A stretch of 64,000 bases of DNA from Kaistia granuli DSM 23481 (GCF_000380505.1 NZ_AQYH01000018.1:1-64000), one strand, 5' to 3'; shown: positions 1 to 11,422, numbered from the stretch's first letter. The notes: generated by a model not told the origin, from the letters alone. Program-made: numbers and translations.

Positions 1-450
1 GTCGGCATCCGTCCGACCGTCAAGACGACCTGCACGGGCGTTGAAATGTTCCGCAAGCTGCTCGATCAGGGCCAGGCTGGCGACAATATCGGTGCTCTTC
101 TTCGCGGCGTTGACCGTGAAGGCGTCGAGCGCGGTCAGGTTCTGTGCAAGCCCGGTTCGGTGACGCCGCATACGGTGTTCAAGGCCGAGGCCTACATCCT
201 GACGAAGGAAGAGGGTGGTCGTCATACGCCGTTCTTCACGAACTACCGTCCGCAGTTCTACTTCCGGACGACGGACGTGACGGGTGTCGTGACGCTGCCG
301 GAAGGCGTCGAGATGGTGATGCCGGGCGACAACATCTCGGTGGATGTCGAGCTGATCGTGCCGATCGCCATGGAAGAGAAGCTGCGCTTCGCCATTCGTG
401 AAGGCGGTCGTACCGTCGGCGCGGGCGTCGTCGCCAGCATCATTAAGTAA
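1..450 (+). CDS. tuf: Elongation factor Tu, C-terminal part (5' end outside window)
   Basis: EF-Tu carries aminoacyl-tRNA to the ribosomal A site. The frame is open from base 1 and gives 149 residues covering domains 2 and 3, with the family signatures [27 protein letters not shown] and the ending [10 protein letters not shown]. The GTPase domain and the start codon lie left of the window. It sits 65 bases before rpsJ in the same direction, as expected for the end of the str operon running into the S10 operon. Alphaproteobacteria often carry two tuf copies; whether this is tufA or tufB cannot be told here. Confidence 0.97.
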   Translation, partial: VGIRPTVKTTCTGVEMFRKLLDQGQAGDNIGALLRGVDREGVERGQVLCKPGSVTPHTVFKAEAYILTKEEGGRHTPFFTNYRPQFYFRTTDVTGVVTLPEGVEMVMPGDNISVDVELIVPIAMEEKLRFAIREGGRTVGAGVVASIIK

Positions 451-467
451 GTCGGATGATCCGGACC

Positions 468-492
468 GGGCGCGCAATTGCGTTGCGCGCCC
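468..492 (+). other. Hairpin between tuf and rpsJ
   Basis: A perfect 10-base-pair stem: GGGCGCGCAA at 468-477 pairs with TTGCGCGCCC at 483-492 around a 5-base loop. No T-run follows, so it is not a standard intrinsic terminator. It could stabilise or process the mRNA or act as an S10-operon leader element; that role is inference. Confidence 0.6.
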
Positions 493-515
493 ATGTCACC
501 TGAGGACAGAAATCG

Positions 516-824
516 ATGAACGGTCAGAATATCCGGATCCGGCTCAAAGCGTTCGATCATCGTATTCTCGATGCATCGACGCGCGAGATCGTGAACACGG
601 CGAAGCGTACCGGCGCCCGCGTAGTCGGCCCGGTGCCACTTCCCACTCAAATTGAGAAGTTCACCGTGAACCGGTCGCCGCATATCGACAAGAAAAGCCG
701 TGAGCAGTTCGAGATGCGCACTCATAAGCGTCTTCTCGACATCGTCGACCCCACACCGCAGACCGTGGACGCGCTGATGAAGCTCGACCTGGCGGCCGGT
801 GTGGACGTCGAAATTAAGCTCTGA
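516..824 (+). CDS. rpsJ: 30S ribosomal protein S10
   Basis: S10 (102 residues, the usual length) is a 30S head protein and also the NusE partner of NusB in antitermination. The family pattern is clear: [16 protein letters not shown] at the N-terminus, GPVPLPT near residue 40, then THKRLLDI. The ATG at 516 is preceded by GAGGACAGAAATCG, a reasonable ribosome binding site. It is the first gene of the S10 cluster and rplC follows after 16 bases. Confidence 0.98.
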   Translation: MNGQNIRIRLKAFDHRILDASTREIVNTAKRTGARVVGPVPLPTQIEKFTVNRSPHIDKKSREQFEMRTHKRLLDIVDPTPQTVDALMKLDLAAGVDVEIKL

Positions 825-840
825 GGCGAGCGAGGATAGA

Positions 841-1560
841 ATGCGCTCTGGATTGATCGCACAGAAGGTGGGCATGACCCGCATCTATACGGATGCGGGC
901 GAGCAGGTGCCGGTAACGGTGCTGAAGCTGGACAACTGTCAGGTTGTCGCTCATCGGACGGAAGATAAGAACGGTTACACCGCGGTCCAGCTTGGAAGCG
1001 GTCTCGCCAAGGTGAAGAACACGCCCAAGGCTGAGCGTGGTCATTTCGCCAAGGCCGAGGTCGAGCCAAAGCGCAGGGTCACGGAGTTCCGTGTGTCCCC
1101 GGACAACCTCATCGAGGTTGGAGCCGAGCTCACCGCCGAGCATTTCGTCGTCGGACAATTCGTCGACGTTAGCGGAACCTCCATCGGTAAGGGCTTTGCC
1201 GGTGTCATGAAGCGCCACAACTTCGGTGGTGGCCGCGCGACACACGGTAACTCGGTCTCTCACCGTGTGCACGGATCGACTGGCCAGCGCCAGGATCCGG
1301 GCAGGGTGTTCAAGAACAAGAAGATGGCTGGTCACATGGGCGATGTCCGCGTGACCACTCAGAACCTCAAGGTCATCCGCACGGACGTCGAGCGGGGACT
1401 GATCATGGTCGAGGGTGCCGTTCCCGGCGCCAAGGGCGGCTGGATCGAGGTTCGCGATGCGGTGAAGCGTGCGCTCCCCAAGGATGTTCCGGTTCCCGGC
1501 GCATTCCGGAAGCGCGGCGCCGCGGCTGAAGTGGCGGTTGAAGCGAAGGAGGCCGAGTGA
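841..1560 (+). CDS. rplC: 50S ribosomal protein L3
   Basis: L3 (239 residues) is an early 23S rRNA assembly protein whose central extension reaches the peptidyl-transferase centre. [16 protein letters not shown] is the expected N-terminus. The basic loop [19 protein letters not shown] is near residues 135-155. The ATG at 841 was chosen over an in-frame upstream codon at 799, which lies inside rpsJ. The stop TGA overlaps the ATG of rplD, indicating translational coupling. Confidence 0.98.
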   Translation: MRSGLIAQKVGMTRIYTDAGEQVPVTVLKLDNCQVVAHRTEDKNGYTAVQLGSGLAKVKNTPKAERGHFAKAEVEPKRRVTEFRVSPDNLIEVGAELTAEHFVVGQFVDVSGTSIGKGFAGVMKRHNFGGGRATHGNSVSHRVHGSTGQRQDPGRVFKNKKMAGHMGDVRVTTQNLKVIRTDVERGLIMVEGAVPGAKGGWIEVRDAVKRALPKDVPVPGAFRKRGAAAEVAVEAKEAE

Positions 1561-2180
1561 TGGATATTAAGGTCACCAAGCTCGACGGCACGGCAGCCGG
1601 GGAGATCACCCTTTCGGACGAGATCTTCGGTCTCGAGCCGCGCGGCGATATCCTGCAGCGTATGGTGCGGTACCAGCTGGCCAAGCGCCAGGCTGGTACC
1701 CACAAGTCGAAGGTCCGGTCGGAAGTCTCCGGCACGACCAAGAAGATGTACAAGCAGAAGGGTACCGGCGGCGCACGCCACGGTGCCAAGACGGCGCCGC
1801 AGTTCCGCGGTGGTGGCAAGGCCTTCGGTCCGGTGGTGCGCAGCCATGCGCATGACCTGACCAAGAAGTTCCGTCAGCTTGCACTTCGTCATGCGCTCTC
1901 GGCCAAGGCCCGGGGCGAGAACCTGATCATCGTCTCGGACATCGCCATCGATGCGCCGAAGACGAAGGCGGTTCGCGAGAACCTGGCCAAGCTCGGCTGG
2001 GCAAACGCGCTCATCATCGATGGCGCCGCGGTCAACGAGAACTTCGGTCTCGCGACCCGCAACGTGCCGCATATCGATGTGCTGCCGGTTCAGGGCATCA
2101 ACGTGTATGACATTCTGCGCCGCGAGAAGCTCGTGCTGACCAAGGCTGCGGTCGAAGCCCTGCAGGAGCGGTTCAAGTGA
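1560..2180 (+). CDS. rplD: 50S ribosomal protein L4
   Basis: L4 (206 residues) binds 23S rRNA domain I and lines the exit tunnel. The basic tunnel loop [14 protein letters not shown] is near residues 60-75, followed by the C-terminal Rossmann-like half ([13 protein letters not shown]). The ATG at 1560 overlaps the rplC stop as TGATG; a GTG one codon upstream is the less likely start. In E. coli L4 represses its own operon, but no matching leader can be recognised here. Confidence 0.97.
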   Translation: MDIKVTKLDGTAAGEITLSDEIFGLEPRGDILQRMVRYQLAKRQAGTHKSKVRSEVSGTTKKMYKQKGTGGARHGAKTAPQFRGGGKAFGPVVRSHAHDLTKKFRQLALRHALSAKARGENLIIVSDIAIDAPKTKAVRENLAKLGWANALIIDGAAVNENFGLATRNVPHIDVLPVQGINVYDILRREKLVLTKAAVEALQERFK

Positions 2181-2470
2181 GCAATCTCTCGCATTACGAC
2201 ATCATCCGCAGCCCGGTGCTGAGCGAGAAATCGACCATCGCCACCGAGCAGAGCAAAGTCGTCTTCAACGTTCTGAAGACGGCGACCAAGCCCGAGATCA
2301 AGGCTGCCGTCGAGGCGCTTTTCAAGGTCAAGGTCACGGGCGTCAACACCCTGGTCCGCAAGGGCAAGGTGAAGCGCTTCCGCGGTATCGTGGGCAAGCA
2401 GAGCGACGTCAAGAAGGCGATCGTGACGCTCGCTGAAGGTCAGTCGATCGACGTTTCTACCGGTCTCTGA
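2177..2470 (+). CDS. rplW: 50S ribosomal protein L23
   Basis: L23 (97 residues) sits at the tunnel exit and docks SRP and trigger factor. The sequence has the family marks [13 protein letters not shown] and [17 protein letters not shown]. Its GTG start overlaps the rplD stop by four bases (GTGA), so translation is probably coupled. The C-terminal half carries the basic loop [10 protein letters not shown]. Confidence 0.97.
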   Translation: MSNLSHYDIIRSPVLSEKSTIATEQSKVVFNVLKTATKPEIKAAVEALFKVKVTGVNTLVRKGKVKRFRGIVGKQSDVKKAIVTLAEGQSIDVSTGL

Positions 2471-2493
2471 CGCGAAAAGAATAGGCTGAAGCC

Positions 2494-3330
2494 ATGGCTC
2501 TCAAGCACTACAAGCCGACCACGCCGGGACAGCGCCAGCTTGTTCTCGTCGATCGTTCGGAGCTCTACGCCGGCAAGCCCGTCAAGGGGCTCACCGTCGG
2601 TCTCCGTCAGAGCGGCGGTCGTAACAATATGGGACGCGTCACGGCCTATGGCCGTGGCGGTGGTCACAAGCGCACTTACCGCCTGATCGATTTCAAGCGG
2701 ACCAAGCGCGACATTCCGGCCGTCGTCGAGCGGATCGAGTACGATCCGAACCGTACGGCCTTCATCGCCCTCATCAAGTATGAGGACGGCGAGCTCAGCT
2801 ACATCCTGGCGCCGCAGCGCCTGGCCGTTGGCGACACGGTTATCTCCTCGGCCCAGGCCGACGTGAAGCCGGGTAACGCCATGCCGCTCGGCGCCATGCC
2901 GGTCGGCACCATCGTGCACAATGTCGAGATGAAGCCCGGCAAGGGCGGTCAGATCGCACGTTCGGCCGGTGCTTATGCACAGTATGTTGGTCGCGACGCC
3001 GGCATGGCCATTCTTCGCCTGAATTCGGGTGAGCAGCGTCTGGTTCACCAGTCCTGCATGGCCACGATCGGCGCGGTTTCGAACCCCGACCATTCCAACA
3101 TCTCGCTCGGCAAGGCCGGTCGTAATCGTTGGCTTGGCAAGCGTCCGAGCGTCCGCGGTGTCGCCATGAACCCGGTCGACCATCCGCACGGCGGTGGTGA
3201 AGGCCGCACCTCGGGAGGCCGTCATCCGGTCACGCCGTGGGGCAAGCCGACCAAGGGCAAGAAGACCCGCAATAATAAGTCGACCGACAAGTTCATCGCG
3301 CGCAGCCGTCATCTGCGCAAGAGCAAGTAA
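2494..3330 (+). CDS. rplB: 50S ribosomal protein L2
   Basis: L2 (278 residues) is essential for subunit association and peptidyl transfer. The OB-fold and SH3-like halves are both complete. The conserved C-terminal stretch [14 protein letters not shown] contains the histidine known to matter for activity in the family. The basic ending [13 protein letters not shown] is typical. The ATG at 2494 lies 23 bases after rplW. Confidence 0.98.
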   Translation: MALKHYKPTTPGQRQLVLVDRSELYAGKPVKGLTVGLRQSGGRNNMGRVTAYGRGGGHKRTYRLIDFKRTKRDIPAVVERIEYDPNRTAFIALIKYEDGELSYILAPQRLAVGDTVISSAQADVKPGNAMPLGAMPVGTIVHNVEMKPGKGGQIARSAGAYAQYVGRDAGMAILRLNSGEQRLVHQSCMATIGAVSNPDHSNISLGKAGRNRWLGKRPSVRGVAMNPVDHPHGGGEGRTSGGRHPVTPWGKPTKGKKTRNNKSTDKFIARSRHLRKSK

Positions 3331-3344
3331 GAGAGAGGCTGTCC

Positions 3345-3623
3345 GTGGCTCGTTCTATTTGGAAAGGCCCGTTCGTCGACGGTTATCTCCTCCGCAAGGC
3401 CGAGAAGAGCCGCTCTTCGGGTCGTGGCGAGGTGATCAAGATCTGGAGCCGCCGCTCCACGATCCTGCCCCAGTTTGTGGGCTTGACCTTTGGCGTCTAT
3501 AACGGCCAGAAGCACGTTCCGGTCATCGTCAACGAGGACATGGTCGGTCACAAGTTTGGCGAGTTCTCGCCGAGCCGGACCTACTATGGTCACACGGCCG
3601 ACAAGAAGGCGAAGAGGAAGTAA
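3345..3623 (+). CDS. rpsS: 30S ribosomal protein S19
   Basis: S19 (92 residues) binds the 30S head with S13 near the A and P sites. The N-terminus [20 protein letters not shown] and the signature [16 protein letters not shown] are diagnostic. The start is GTG at 3345, with GAGAGGCTG upstream. The stop at 3621-3623 is one base before rplV. Confidence 0.97.
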   Translation: MARSIWKGPFVDGYLLRKAEKSRSSGRGEVIKIWSRRSTILPQFVGLTFGVYNGQKHVPVIVNEDMVGHKFGEFSPSRTYYGHTADKKAKRK

Positions 3624-3624
3624 C

Positions 3625-4005
3625 ATGGGCAAGCCGAAGCGCGAACGGGCGCTGAAAGACACCGAGGCCCGCGCCATCACGCGCATGATCCGTGTCTCTC
3701 CGCGCAAGCTCAATCTTGTTGCGCAGCTGATCCGGGGCAAGAAGGCATCGACGGCTCTGGCCGATCTGACCTTCTCCGAGAAGCGGATTGCGCGTGACGT
3801 AAAGAAGACGCTGGAATCGGCGATCGCAAACGCCGAGAACAATCACGATCTCGACGTTGATTCGCTGGTCGTGGCCGAAGCGTTTGTCGGCAAGGCCCTG
3901 GTCATGAAGCGCTGGACGCCGCGGGCTCGCGGTCGGGTCGGCCGGATCGAGAAGCCGTTTTCGCACCTCACCATCGTGGTGCGTGAAACCGAGGAGGCTG
4001 CATAA
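3625..4005 (+). CDS. rplV: 50S ribosomal protein L22
   Basis: L22 (126 residues) contacts all 23S rRNA domains and its beta-hairpin lines the exit tunnel. The family pattern [19 protein letters not shown] is at residues 18-36 and [15 protein letters not shown] forms the tunnel hairpin near residues 92-107. The start ATG at 3625 follows the rpsS stop by one base. The stop TAA shares its last base with the rpsC start. Confidence 0.97.
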   Translation: MGKPKRERALKDTEARAITRMIRVSPRKLNLVAQLIRGKKASTALADLTFSEKRIARDVKKTLESAIANAENNHDLDVDSLVVAEAFVGKALVMKRWTPRARGRVGRIEKPFSHLTIVVRETEEAA

Positions 4006-4715
4006 TGGGCCAGAAAGTCAATCCGATCGGCCTCCGCCTCGGCATCAACCGGACGTGGGACAGCCGCTGGTTCGCCAACAAGGGCGAGTACGGCAAGCTG
4101 CTGCACGAGGACATGCGGATCCGCGAGAAGCTCATGGTCGAGCTGAAGCAGGCCGCGGTCTCCAAGATCGTGATCGAGCGTCCGCACCGTAAGTGCCGCG
4201 TGACGATCTACTCGGCTCGCCCGGGTATCGTCATCGGCAAGAAGGGCGCTGATATCGAGAAGCTCCGCAAGCTGGTTGGCAAGCTGACCGACAGCGAAGT
4301 GCATCTCAATATCGTCGAAGTCCGCAAGCCGGAAATCGACTCGAACCTGGTCGCCGCGTCGATCGCACAGCAGCTCGAGCGCCGCGTTGCGTTCCGCCGT
4401 GCCATGAAGCGCGCCGTCCAGTCGGCGATGCGTCTTGGTGCCCTCGGCATCCGTATCAACGCTGGTGGCCGTCTCGGCGGCGCGGAGATCGCGCGCCTCG
4501 AGTGGTATCGCGAGGGTCGGGTTCCGCTGCACACGCTGCGCGCCGACATCGATTACGGAACCGCGACGGCGCACACGGCCTATGGCACGTGCGGCATCAA
4601 GGTTTGGATCTTCAAGGGTGAAATCCTCGAGCACGATCCGATGGCTTCCGAGCGTCGCCAGACTGAGGGTAACGAGCAGGGCTCGAATACTCGTCGTCGC
4701 GACTCCGCGGCCTGA
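4005..4715 (+). CDS. rpsC: 30S ribosomal protein S3
   Basis: S3 (236 residues) forms the mRNA entry site of the 30S head. The KH domain shows the RNA-binding loop [11 protein letters not shown] near residues 69-79. The C-terminal domain ([11 protein letters not shown], residues about 156-166) is complete and is followed by a polar tail of about 25 residues. The ATG overlaps the rplV stop (TAATG). Confidence 0.98.
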   Translation: MGQKVNPIGLRLGINRTWDSRWFANKGEYGKLLHEDMRIREKLMVELKQAAVSKIVIERPHRKCRVTIYSARPGIVIGKKGADIEKLRKLVGKLTDSEVHLNIVEVRKPEIDSNLVAASIAQQLERRVAFRRAMKRAVQSAMRLGALGIRINAGGRLGGAEIARLEWYREGRVPLHTLRADIDYGTATAHTAYGTCGIKVWIFKGEILEHDPMASERRQTEGNEQGSNTRRRDSAA

Positions 4716-4747
4716 TAGGTCGGACCTGAGGGCGAGAGAGAACAGAA

Positions 4748-5161
4748 ATGCTGCAACCGAAGCGCACCAAGTTCCGCAAGCAGTTCAAGGGCCGTATCCA
4801 TGGCGTCGCCAAGGGTGGTACGGATCTGAACTTTGGCGGGTTCGGCCTGAAGGCGCTCGAGCCGGAGCGCGTCACCGCGCGCCAGATCGAGGCTGCCCGC
4901 CGTGCGATCACACGTGCTATGAAGCGCGCCGGTCGTGTGTGGATCCGGATTTTCCCGGATGTGCCCGTCACGTCGAAGCCGACCGAAGTCCGAATGGGTA
5001 AGGGCAAGGGAGCGCCGGAATTCTGGGCCTCCCGCGTCAAGCCTGGTCGGATCATGTTTGAGATCGACGGTGTCGACGAGGAGACCGCCCGCGAGGCGCT
5101 CCGTCTCGGCGCGGCGAAGCTCCCGATCAAGACGCGCTTCGTACAGCGCATCGCCGATTGA
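4748..5161 (+). CDS. rplP: 50S ribosomal protein L16
   Basis: L16 (137 residues) organises the tRNA A-site region of the 50S subunit. The N-terminus [16 protein letters not shown] and the motifs [16 protein letters not shown] and [13 protein letters not shown] are characteristic. It starts at ATG 4748 after a GGGCGAGAGAG ribosome binding region and ends 25 bases before rpmC. Confidence 0.98.
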   Translation: MLQPKRTKFRKQFKGRIHGVAKGGTDLNFGGFGLKALEPERVTARQIEAARRAITRAMKRAGRVWIRIFPDVPVTSKPTEVRMGKGKGAPEFWASRVKPGRIMFEIDGVDEETAREALRLGAAKLPIKTRFVQRIAD

Positions 5162-5186
5162 TCGGCGAACGGACGAGGATAAAGCC

Positions 5187-5387
5187 ATGAAGGCGAAGGA
5201 CGTTCGGCTGCAGACCGCCGACCAGCTCGACACTGAGCTTGCAAACCTGAAGAAAGAGCAGTTTAACCTGCGCTTTCAGCGGGCTACCGGCCAGCTCGAA
5301 AACACGGCGCGTGTCCGGCAGGTTCGCCGCGACATCGCCAGGATCAAGACCATCGCTGCGCAGAAGAGCGCGGCGGACAAGCGCTGA
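5187..5387 (+). CDS. rpmC: 50S ribosomal protein L29
   Basis: L29 (66 residues, normal length) is a small two-helix protein next to L23 at the tunnel exit. [20 protein letters not shown] and [14 protein letters not shown] match the family. The ATG at 5187 follows ACGAGGATAAAGCC. An in-frame extension reaching back to 4935 would run through rplP and is not credible. Confidence 0.95.
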   Translation: MKAKDVRLQTADQLDTELANLKKEQFNLRFQRATGQLENTARVRQVRRDIARIKTIAAQKSAADKR

Positions 5388-5397
5388 GGAGGCGAGT

Positions 5398-5637
5398 ATG
5401 CCGAAACGCGTTCTGCAGGGCAGCGTCGTCAGCGACAAGACCGACAAGACAGTCGTCGTTCTCGTCGAGCGGCGCTTCACGCACCCGGTCATGAAGAAGA
5501 CCGTGCGGCGGACCAAGAAGTACCACGCCCATGACGAGGGCAACGTTCACAAGATTGGCGATATCGTCTCGATCGAAGAGACCGCGCCGATCTCGAAGAA
5601 TAAGCGCTGGGTCGTTATCGCCTCGGGCGATAAGTAA
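5398..5637 (+). CDS. rpsQ: 30S ribosomal protein S17
   Basis: S17 (79 residues) is a primary 16S rRNA-binding protein with an OB fold. [21 protein letters not shown] and [19 protein letters not shown] are family marks. The ATG at 5398 has GAGGAGGCGAGT just upstream, a strong ribosome binding site. It is the last gene of the S10 part; an 81-base gap to rplN follows. Confidence 0.97.
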   Translation: MPKRVLQGSVVSDKTDKTVVVLVERRFTHPVMKKTVRRTKKYHAHDEGNVHKIGDIVSIEETAPISKNKRWVVIASGDK

Positions 5638-5718
5638 GGCACGAATAAGGTTCGTTGCTGCTGATTCCCGGGACGGTGTCCAGGGTTCGTTGGCAACCAG
5701 AAAAGTAGGCGGCCAGTC

Positions 5719-6087
5719 ATGATTCAGATGCAGACTAACCTCGACGTGGCGGATAATTCCGGCGCTCGTCGTGTGATGTGCATCAAGGTTCTCGGCGGTT
5801 CCAAGCGGAAGTACGCCTCGGTCGGCGACATCATCGTCGTGTCGATCAAGGAGGCGATCCCGCGGGGTCGCGTGAAGAAGGGCGACGTCATGAAGGCGGT
5901 CGTCGTTCGCACAGCCAAGGATATTCGTCGCGCGGATGGCAGTGTCATCCGCTTCGACAAGAATGCGGCGGTTCTGATCAATAACCAGAAGGAGCCGATC
6001 GGGACTCGTATCTTCGGACCGGTTCCGCGCGAGCTGCGCGCGAAGAACCACATGAAGATCATCTCGCTCGCGCCGGAGGTGCTGTGA
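5719..6087 (+). CDS. rplN: 50S ribosomal protein L14
   Basis: L14 (122 residues) forms intersubunit bridges with 16S r[24 protein letters not shown] is the near-invariant N-terminus and [13 protein letters not shown] marks the C-terminal half. The 81-base gap upstream is one of the longer ones in the cluster and marks the usual S10/spc junction. No clear promoter could be read there. The stop overlaps the rplX start. Confidence 0.98.
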   Translation: MIQMQTNLDVADNSGARRVMCIKVLGGSKRKYASVGDIIVVSIKEAIPRGRVKKGDVMKAVVVRTAKDIRRADGSVIRFDKNAAVLINNQKEPIGTRIFGPVPRELRAKNHMKIISLAPEVL

Positions 6088-6404
6088 TGGCGGCCAAGAT
6101 CAAGAAGGGCGACAACGTCGTCGTCCTCACGGGTAAGGATAAGGGTAAGTCGGGCGAAGTGCTTCGCGTGATTCCGACCGAAGACCGCGCTGTCGTGCGT
6201 GGTGTGAACGTCGCGCGCAAGCATCAGAAGCAGACGGCGAGCGAGCAGGGCGGCATTGTCGCCAAGGAGCTCACGATCCATCTGTCGAACATCGCGCTGG
6301 CCGACCCCAAGGATGGCAAGCCGACACGCGTTGGCTTCCAGGTGACCGAAGACGGGCGCAAGCAACGCGTCGCAAAGCGTTCGGGAGATGTGATCGATGG
6401 CTGA
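6087..6404 (+). CDS. rplX: 50S ribosomal protein L24
   Basis: L24 (105 residues) is an assembly initiator at the tunnel exit. The KOW motif is at the N-terminus ([20 protein letters not shown]). The ATG at 6087 overlaps the rplN stop; a GTG one codon earlier is the alternative. The last eight bases overlap rplE. Confidence 0.96.
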   Translation: MAAKIKKGDNVVVLTGKDKGKSGEVLRVIPTEDRAVVRGVNVARKHQKQTASEQGGIVAKELTIHLSNIALADPKDGKPTRVGFQVTEDGRKQRVAKRSGDVIDG

Positions 6405-6954
6405 GGCAGCTTACGAGCCGCGGCTCAAGAAGTTCTACGAAGACGAAGTGCGGGCGAAGCTCGTCGAGGAATTCGGGTACAAGAACCACATGCAGGTTCC
6501 CCGCCTCGACAAGATCGTTCTGAACATGGGCATCGGCGAAGCCGTCAATGATTCCAAGAAGGTCGGTACGGCCCTTGGCGATCTGGCCCTGATCGCCGGT
6601 CAGAAGCCCGCCGTGACGAAGGCCTCGAAGTCGATCGCGACCTTCAAGCTGCGTGAATTCATGCCGATCGGCGGCAAGGTCACGCTGCGCAAGGCGCGGA
6701 TGTACGAGTTCCTCGACCGCCTGGTCACCATCGCGCTGCCGCGCGTTCGCGACTTCCGTGGGCTCAATCCCAAGAGCTTCGACGGTCGTGGCAACTTCGC
6801 CATGGGCATCAAGGAACATCTGATTTTCCCGGAGATCAATTACGACAAGATTGATCAGGTCTGGGGAATGGACGTGATCGTCTGCACCACGGCCAAGACT
6901 GACGAGGAAGCTCGCGCCCTTCTGAAGGCGATGAACTTCCCGTTCCGCCAGTAA
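6397..6954 (+). CDS. rplE: 50S ribosomal protein L5
   Basis: L5 (185 residues) binds 5S rRNA in the central protuberance and touches the P-site t[20 protein letters not shown] near residues 34-50 and [20 protein letters not shown] near 129-148 are the family signatures. The start overlaps rplX by eight bases. In E. coli the S8 repressor site lies at this junction; I could not recognise an S8-like helix here. Confidence 0.98.
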   Translation: MAEAAYEPRLKKFYEDEVRAKLVEEFGYKNHMQVPRLDKIVLNMGIGEAVNDSKKVGTALGDLALIAGQKPAVTKASKSIATFKLREFMPIGGKVTLRKARMYEFLDRLVTIALPRVRDFRGLNPKSFDGRGNFAMGIKEHLIFPEINYDKIDQVWGMDVIVCTTAKTDEEARALLKAMNFPFRQ

Positions 6955-6980
6955 CGCCGGGATAGGACGAGGACAAATCG

Positions 6981-7286
6981 ATGGCTAAGAAAAGCTCGAT
7001 CGAGAAGAACAACCGGCGCCGCAAGCTCGCCCAGCAGTATTCTGCGAAGCGGACGAAGCTGAAGGCCGTGGCTAATGACGAGAGCCTGCCGCTCGAGGAG
7101 CGCTTCCAGGCGCGCCTGAAGCTGGCTGAGCTGCCGCGGAACGCGTCGGAGACGCGCATCCGTAACCGTTGCGAAGTGACGGGCCGCCCGCGCGGCGTCT
7201 ATCGCAAGCTGATGATGTCGCGTATTGCATTGCGCGAACTCGGGTCGCTGGGGTTGATCCCGGGCCTCGTCAAGTCGAGCTGGTAA
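6981..7286 (+). CDS. rpsN: 30S ribosomal protein S14
   Basis: S14 (101 residues) is the long form without the zinc-binding cysteine pairs, as usual in proteobacteria. [18 protein letters not shown] opens the protein and [17 protein letters not shown] is the conserved C-terminal signature. Start ATG at 6981 with GGACGAGGACAAATCG upstream. Confidence 0.97.
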   Translation: MAKKSSIEKNNRRRKLAQQYSAKRTKLKAVANDESLPLEERFQARLKLAELPRNASETRIRNRCEVTGRPRGVYRKLMMSRIALRELGSLGLIPGLVKSSW

Positions 7287-7300
7287 GGAGCACGGTCCCG

Positions 7301-7699
7301 ATGACAATGACCGATCCTCTGGGTGATATGCTCACCCGCATCCGCAATGCTCAGATGCGCCGGCAGTCGAAGGTTTCGACGCCGTCCTCCAAGCTGCGCG
7401 AGAACGTTCTCGGTGTTCTGCAGTCGGAAGGCTACATCCGTGGCTTTGCGACCGTAGAAGACGGCAATGGCCGTCCCGCGATCGAGATCGAACTGAAGTA
7501 TTATGATGGCGAGCCTGTGATCCGCACCATCGAGCGTGTCTCGAAGCCGGGTCGCCGGGTCTATGCCTCGGTCAAGAATATTCCGCAGGTCAAGAATGGC
7601 CTCGGTGTGTCCATCCTGTCGACGCCCAAGGGCGTGATGTCGGATACGGACGCCCGCGACCAGAATGTCGGCGGTGAGGTTCTTTGCCAGGTATTCTGA
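7301..7699 (+). CDS. rpsH: 30S ribosomal protein S8
   Basis: S8 (132 residues) is a primary binder of the 16S central domain and, in E. coli, the translational repressor of the spc operon. [18 protein letters not shown] and the C-terminal [14 protein letters not shown] with GGEVLCQVF identify it. The ATG at 7301 is preferred because it keeps the usual 132-residue length; AAGGAG lies upstream. Confidence 0.97.
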   Translation: MTMTDPLGDMLTRIRNAQMRRQSKVSTPSSKLRENVLGVLQSEGYIRGFATVEDGNGRPAIEIELKYYDGEPVIRTIERVSKPGRRVYASVKNIPQVKNGLGVSILSTPKGVMSDTDARDQNVGGEVLCQVF

Positions 7700-7739
7700 T
7701 CTGGTTGATGGCGAAACACGAACCGGACGGATTTGTCTG

Positions 7740-8273
7740 ATGTCTCGTATTGGTAAGAAGCCGGTGGCAGTGCCCAAGGGCGTCACGGCCACGATCAACG
7801 GCCACACGGTGTCGGTGAAGGGTCCGAAGGGCGAATTGTCCTTCGACTTTACGGATAACGTCGCAGTTGAACTGACGGAAGCGGGCGTTCAGGTCGCCCC
7901 GCGTGATGACAGCAAGCCGGCTCGCGCCGCTTGGGGTATGTCGCGCACGATGATTGCGAACCTGATGAAGGGCGTGAGCGAGGGCTTCTCCAAGAAGCTC
8001 GAGATCAACGGCGTGGGTTACCGCGCCGCCGTCCAGGGCTCGAACCTGCAGCTCGCTCTTGGCTACAGCCATGACGTGGTCTATGCGATCCCGGAGGGCA
8101 TCACCATCGTGACGCCGCGTCCGGTCGAGATCATCGTTTCGGGCATTGACAAGCAGCGCGTCGGCCAGGTTGCGGCCGAGATTCGCGAATACCGCAGCCC
8201 CGAGCCTTACAAGGGCAAGGGCGTCAAGTACGCCACCGAAACGATCTTCCGCAAGGAAGGCAAGAAGAAGTAA
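7740..8273 (+). CDS. rplF: 50S ribosomal protein L6
   Basis: L6 (177 residues) lies near the GTPase centre and consists of two repeated domains. [15 protein letters not shown] is the typical start. The C-terminal signature [14 protein letters not shown] binds 23S rRNA. The ATG at 7740 directly overlaps an upstream TGA triplet; an in-frame extension back to 7665 lies inside rpsH and is rejected. Confidence 0.97.
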   Translation: MSRIGKKPVAVPKGVTATINGHTVSVKGPKGELSFDFTDNVAVELTEAGVQVAPRDDSKPARAAWGMSRTMIANLMKGVSEGFSKKLEINGVGYRAAVQGSNLQLALGYSHDVVYAIPEGITIVTPRPVEIIVSGIDKQRVGQVAAEIREYRSPEPYKGKGVKYATETIFRKEGKKK

Positions 8274-8284
8274 CGGAGACCGTC

Positions 8285-8641
8285 ATGGCCAATATTCTGC
8301 AGGACCGTCGCGCTGCGCGCGTCCGCCGTGCGCTCCGGAAGGTTGCGAACGGACGTCCCCGGCTCAGCGTCTACCGCTCGTCGGAGCACATTTATGCCCA
8401 GGTGATCGACGATGCCGAGGGGCGTACGCTCGCCTCGGCATCGACGCTGGAAAAGGATCTCCGCGGCTCGCTGAAGACGGGTGCCGACAAGGCAGCCGCC
8501 GAGGCAGTCGGCAAGCTCGTCGCCGAGCGTGCCAAGGCTGCCGGCGTGACCCAGGTCGTCTTCGACCGCGGTGGTTATCTTTTTCATGGCCGCGTCAAGG
8601 CGCTGGCCGACGGCGCTCGCGAGGGCGGTCTGGACTTCTGA
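8285..8641 (+). CDS. rplR: 50S ribosomal protein L18
   Basis: L18 (118 residues) binds 5S rRNA with L5. [20 protein letters not shown] and the C-terminal [20 protein letters not shown] are characteristic. Start ATG at 8285 after AACGGAGACCGTC, 11 bases past rplF. Confidence 0.97.
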   Translation: MANILQDRRAARVRRALRKVANGRPRLSVYRSSEHIYAQVIDDAEGRTLASASTLEKDLRGSLKTGADKAAAEAVGKLVAERAKAAGVTQVVFDRGGYLFHGRVKALADGAREGGLDF

Positions 8642-8688
8642 TGCGCTGAGGCGCGTCATCACGAAACACAGGACGATTGGATCTTTCG

Positions 8689-9234
8689 ATGGCCAGAGAG
8701 CAGCGGGAAGAGCGCGACAGCGAATTCGTCGACAAGCTCGTTCACATCAATCGCGTCGCGAAGGTGGTGAAGGGCGGACGGCGGTTCGGCTTCGCAGCCC
8801 TCGTCGTCGTCGGCGACCAGAAGGGCCGGGTCGGTTTCGGCCACGGCAAGGCGCGCGAAGTGCCTGAAGCGATCCGTAAGGCGACGGAAGCAGCGAAGCG
8901 CAGCCTGGTTCGGGTTCCGCTCCGCGAGGGCCGGACCCTTCACCATGACGTGTTCGGTCGCCACGGCGCCGGCAAGGTTTTCCTGCGCGCTGCGCCTGCT
9001 GGTACCGGCATCATCGCCGGTGGCCCGATGCGCGCCGTGTTCGAGACCCTGGGCGTCCAGGACGTCGTCGCCAAGTCGATGGGTTCGTCGAACCCGTACA
9101 ACATGGTGCGTGCGACCTTCGCGGCACTCGGCGCCGAAGACAGCCCGCGCTCCGTCGCGGCCCGTCGTGGCATCAAGGTGTCGGCCCTGCAGGCCCGTCG
9201 CGGCGGCGAAGCCGAAGCTTCCGCCGAGGCGTGA
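8689..9234 (+). CDS. rpsE: 30S ribosomal protein S5
   Basis: S5 (181 residues) contributes to decoding accuracy and mRNA unwinding. The double-stranded RNA-binding-like N-domain carries [20 protein letters not shown]. The C-domain shows [22 protein letters not shown] 8689 is preferred; a TTG at 8677 is in frame but has no better ribosome binding site. There is a short acidic/alanine tail. Confidence 0.96.
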   Translation: MAREQREERDSEFVDKLVHINRVAKVVKGGRRFGFAALVVVGDQKGRVGFGHGKAREVPEAIRKATEAAKRSLVRVPLREGRTLHHDVFGRHGAGKVFLRAAPAGTGIIAGGPMRAVFETLGVQDVVAKSMGSSNPYNMVRATFAALGAEDSPRSVAARRGIKVSALQARRGGEAEASAEA

Positions 9235-9264
9235 GCGCCCGATTGAATTCGAGGATTTGACCAA

Positions 9265-9471
9265 ATGGCCAAGAAATCTGAAGGCGCCGCCAAGACGGTT
9301 ACCGTCGAGCAGACCGGCAGCCCGATCCGCCGTCCGGCCGAGCAGCGTGCAACGCTGATCGGCCTCGGCCTCAACCGGATCCGTCGCCGTTCGACGCTGC
9401 AGGACACGCCTGCGGTTCGCGGCATGATCGCCAAGGTGGCTCACCTCGTCCGCGTTGTGGACGAGGCTTGA
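9265..9471 (+). CDS. rpmD: 50S ribosomal protein L30
   Basis: L30 (68 residues) is a small 50S protein found only in some bacteria. The core [20 protein letters not shown] and [21 protein letters not shown] matches the family. It lies between rpsE and rplO, its conserved place. Confidence 0.96.
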   Translation: MAKKSEGAAKTVTVEQTGSPIRRPAEQRATLIGLGLNRIRRRSTLQDTPAVRGMIAKVAHLVRVVDEA

Positions 9472-9490
9472 GCCCAGAAGGACCAGTTCG

Positions 9491-9979
9491 ATGAAGCTCA
9501 ACGAGATCAACGACAACCCGGGTTCCAGCAAGGACCGCATGCGCGTCGGACGCGGTATCGGTTCGGGTAAGGGCAAGACCGGCGGTCGCGGCGTCAAGGG
9601 CCAGAAGTCGCGCACGGGCGTGGCGATCAAGGGCTTTGAAGGCGGCCAGATGCCGTTGCATCGGCGTCTGCCGAAGCGCGGCTTCAACAACATCTTCGCC
9701 AAGGACTACAATGAGGTCAGCCTCGGTCGTGTCCAGACGGCGATCGATGCAGGCAAGCTCGACGCGACGAAGCCGGTGACGGTTGAAGCGCTGAAGGAAG
9801 CCGGTGTCGTCCGTCGCGTGCAGGATGGCGTTCGCCTCCTCGGCGTCGGCGAACTGAAGGCCGCTGTTGCCTTCGAAATCGCCGGTGCGTCGAAGTCGGC
9901 CATCGAGGCCGTTGAAAAGGCTGGCGGGTCCGTCAAGGTCCTGGCTGCCAAGGCTTCGGACAAGACGGACGCAGCTTAA
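9491..9979 (+). CDS. rplO: 50S ribosomal protein L15
   Basis: L15 (162 residues) is a late assembly protein. The glycine/lysine-rich N-terminal extension ([20 protein letters not shown]) is at residues about 19-38, followed by [17 protein letters not shown]. Start ATG at 9491 with AGAAGGACCAGTTCG upstream. A 108-base structured gap separates it from secY. Confidence 0.97.
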   Translation: MKLNEINDNPGSSKDRMRVGRGIGSGKGKTGGRGVKGQKSRTGVAIKGFEGGQMPLHRRLPKRGFNNIFAKDYNEVSLGRVQTAIDAGKLDATKPVTVEALKEAGVVRRVQDGVRLLGVGELKAAVAFEIAGASKSAIEAVEKAGGSVKVLAAKASDKTDAA

Positions 9980-9997
9980 ACTGCGTCGTTCGGGGAG

Positions 9998-10073
9998 GGG
10001 CGCCGCTTGTCGCGGCGCCTCCGAGAGACCACTTGATGCCCGGCAGGGGCATTGGGGCCCGGTTTCCGGGCCC
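9998..10073 (+). other. Three tandem hairpins between rplO and secY
   Basis: Stem 1: GGCGCCGC at 9999-10006 pairs with GCGGCGCC at 10012-10019. Stem 2: TGCCC at 10037-10041 pairs with GGGCA at 10047-10051. Stem 3: GGGCCCGG at 10055-10062 pairs with CCGGGCCC at 10066-10073 around a TTT loop. None has a following T-run. Stem 3 ends 14 bases before the secY start, so it could affect secY translation; that is inference. Confidence 0.6.
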
Positions 10074-10087
10074 GAACGGAGCGGCGA

Positions 10088-11418
<1,331 letters not shown>

Positions 11419-11422
<4 letters not shown>

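Noticed and set aside
6380-6420. S8 autoregulatory site at the rplX-rplE junction, as in E. coli
   Set aside because: No helix with the S8-binding internal loop could be drawn here.
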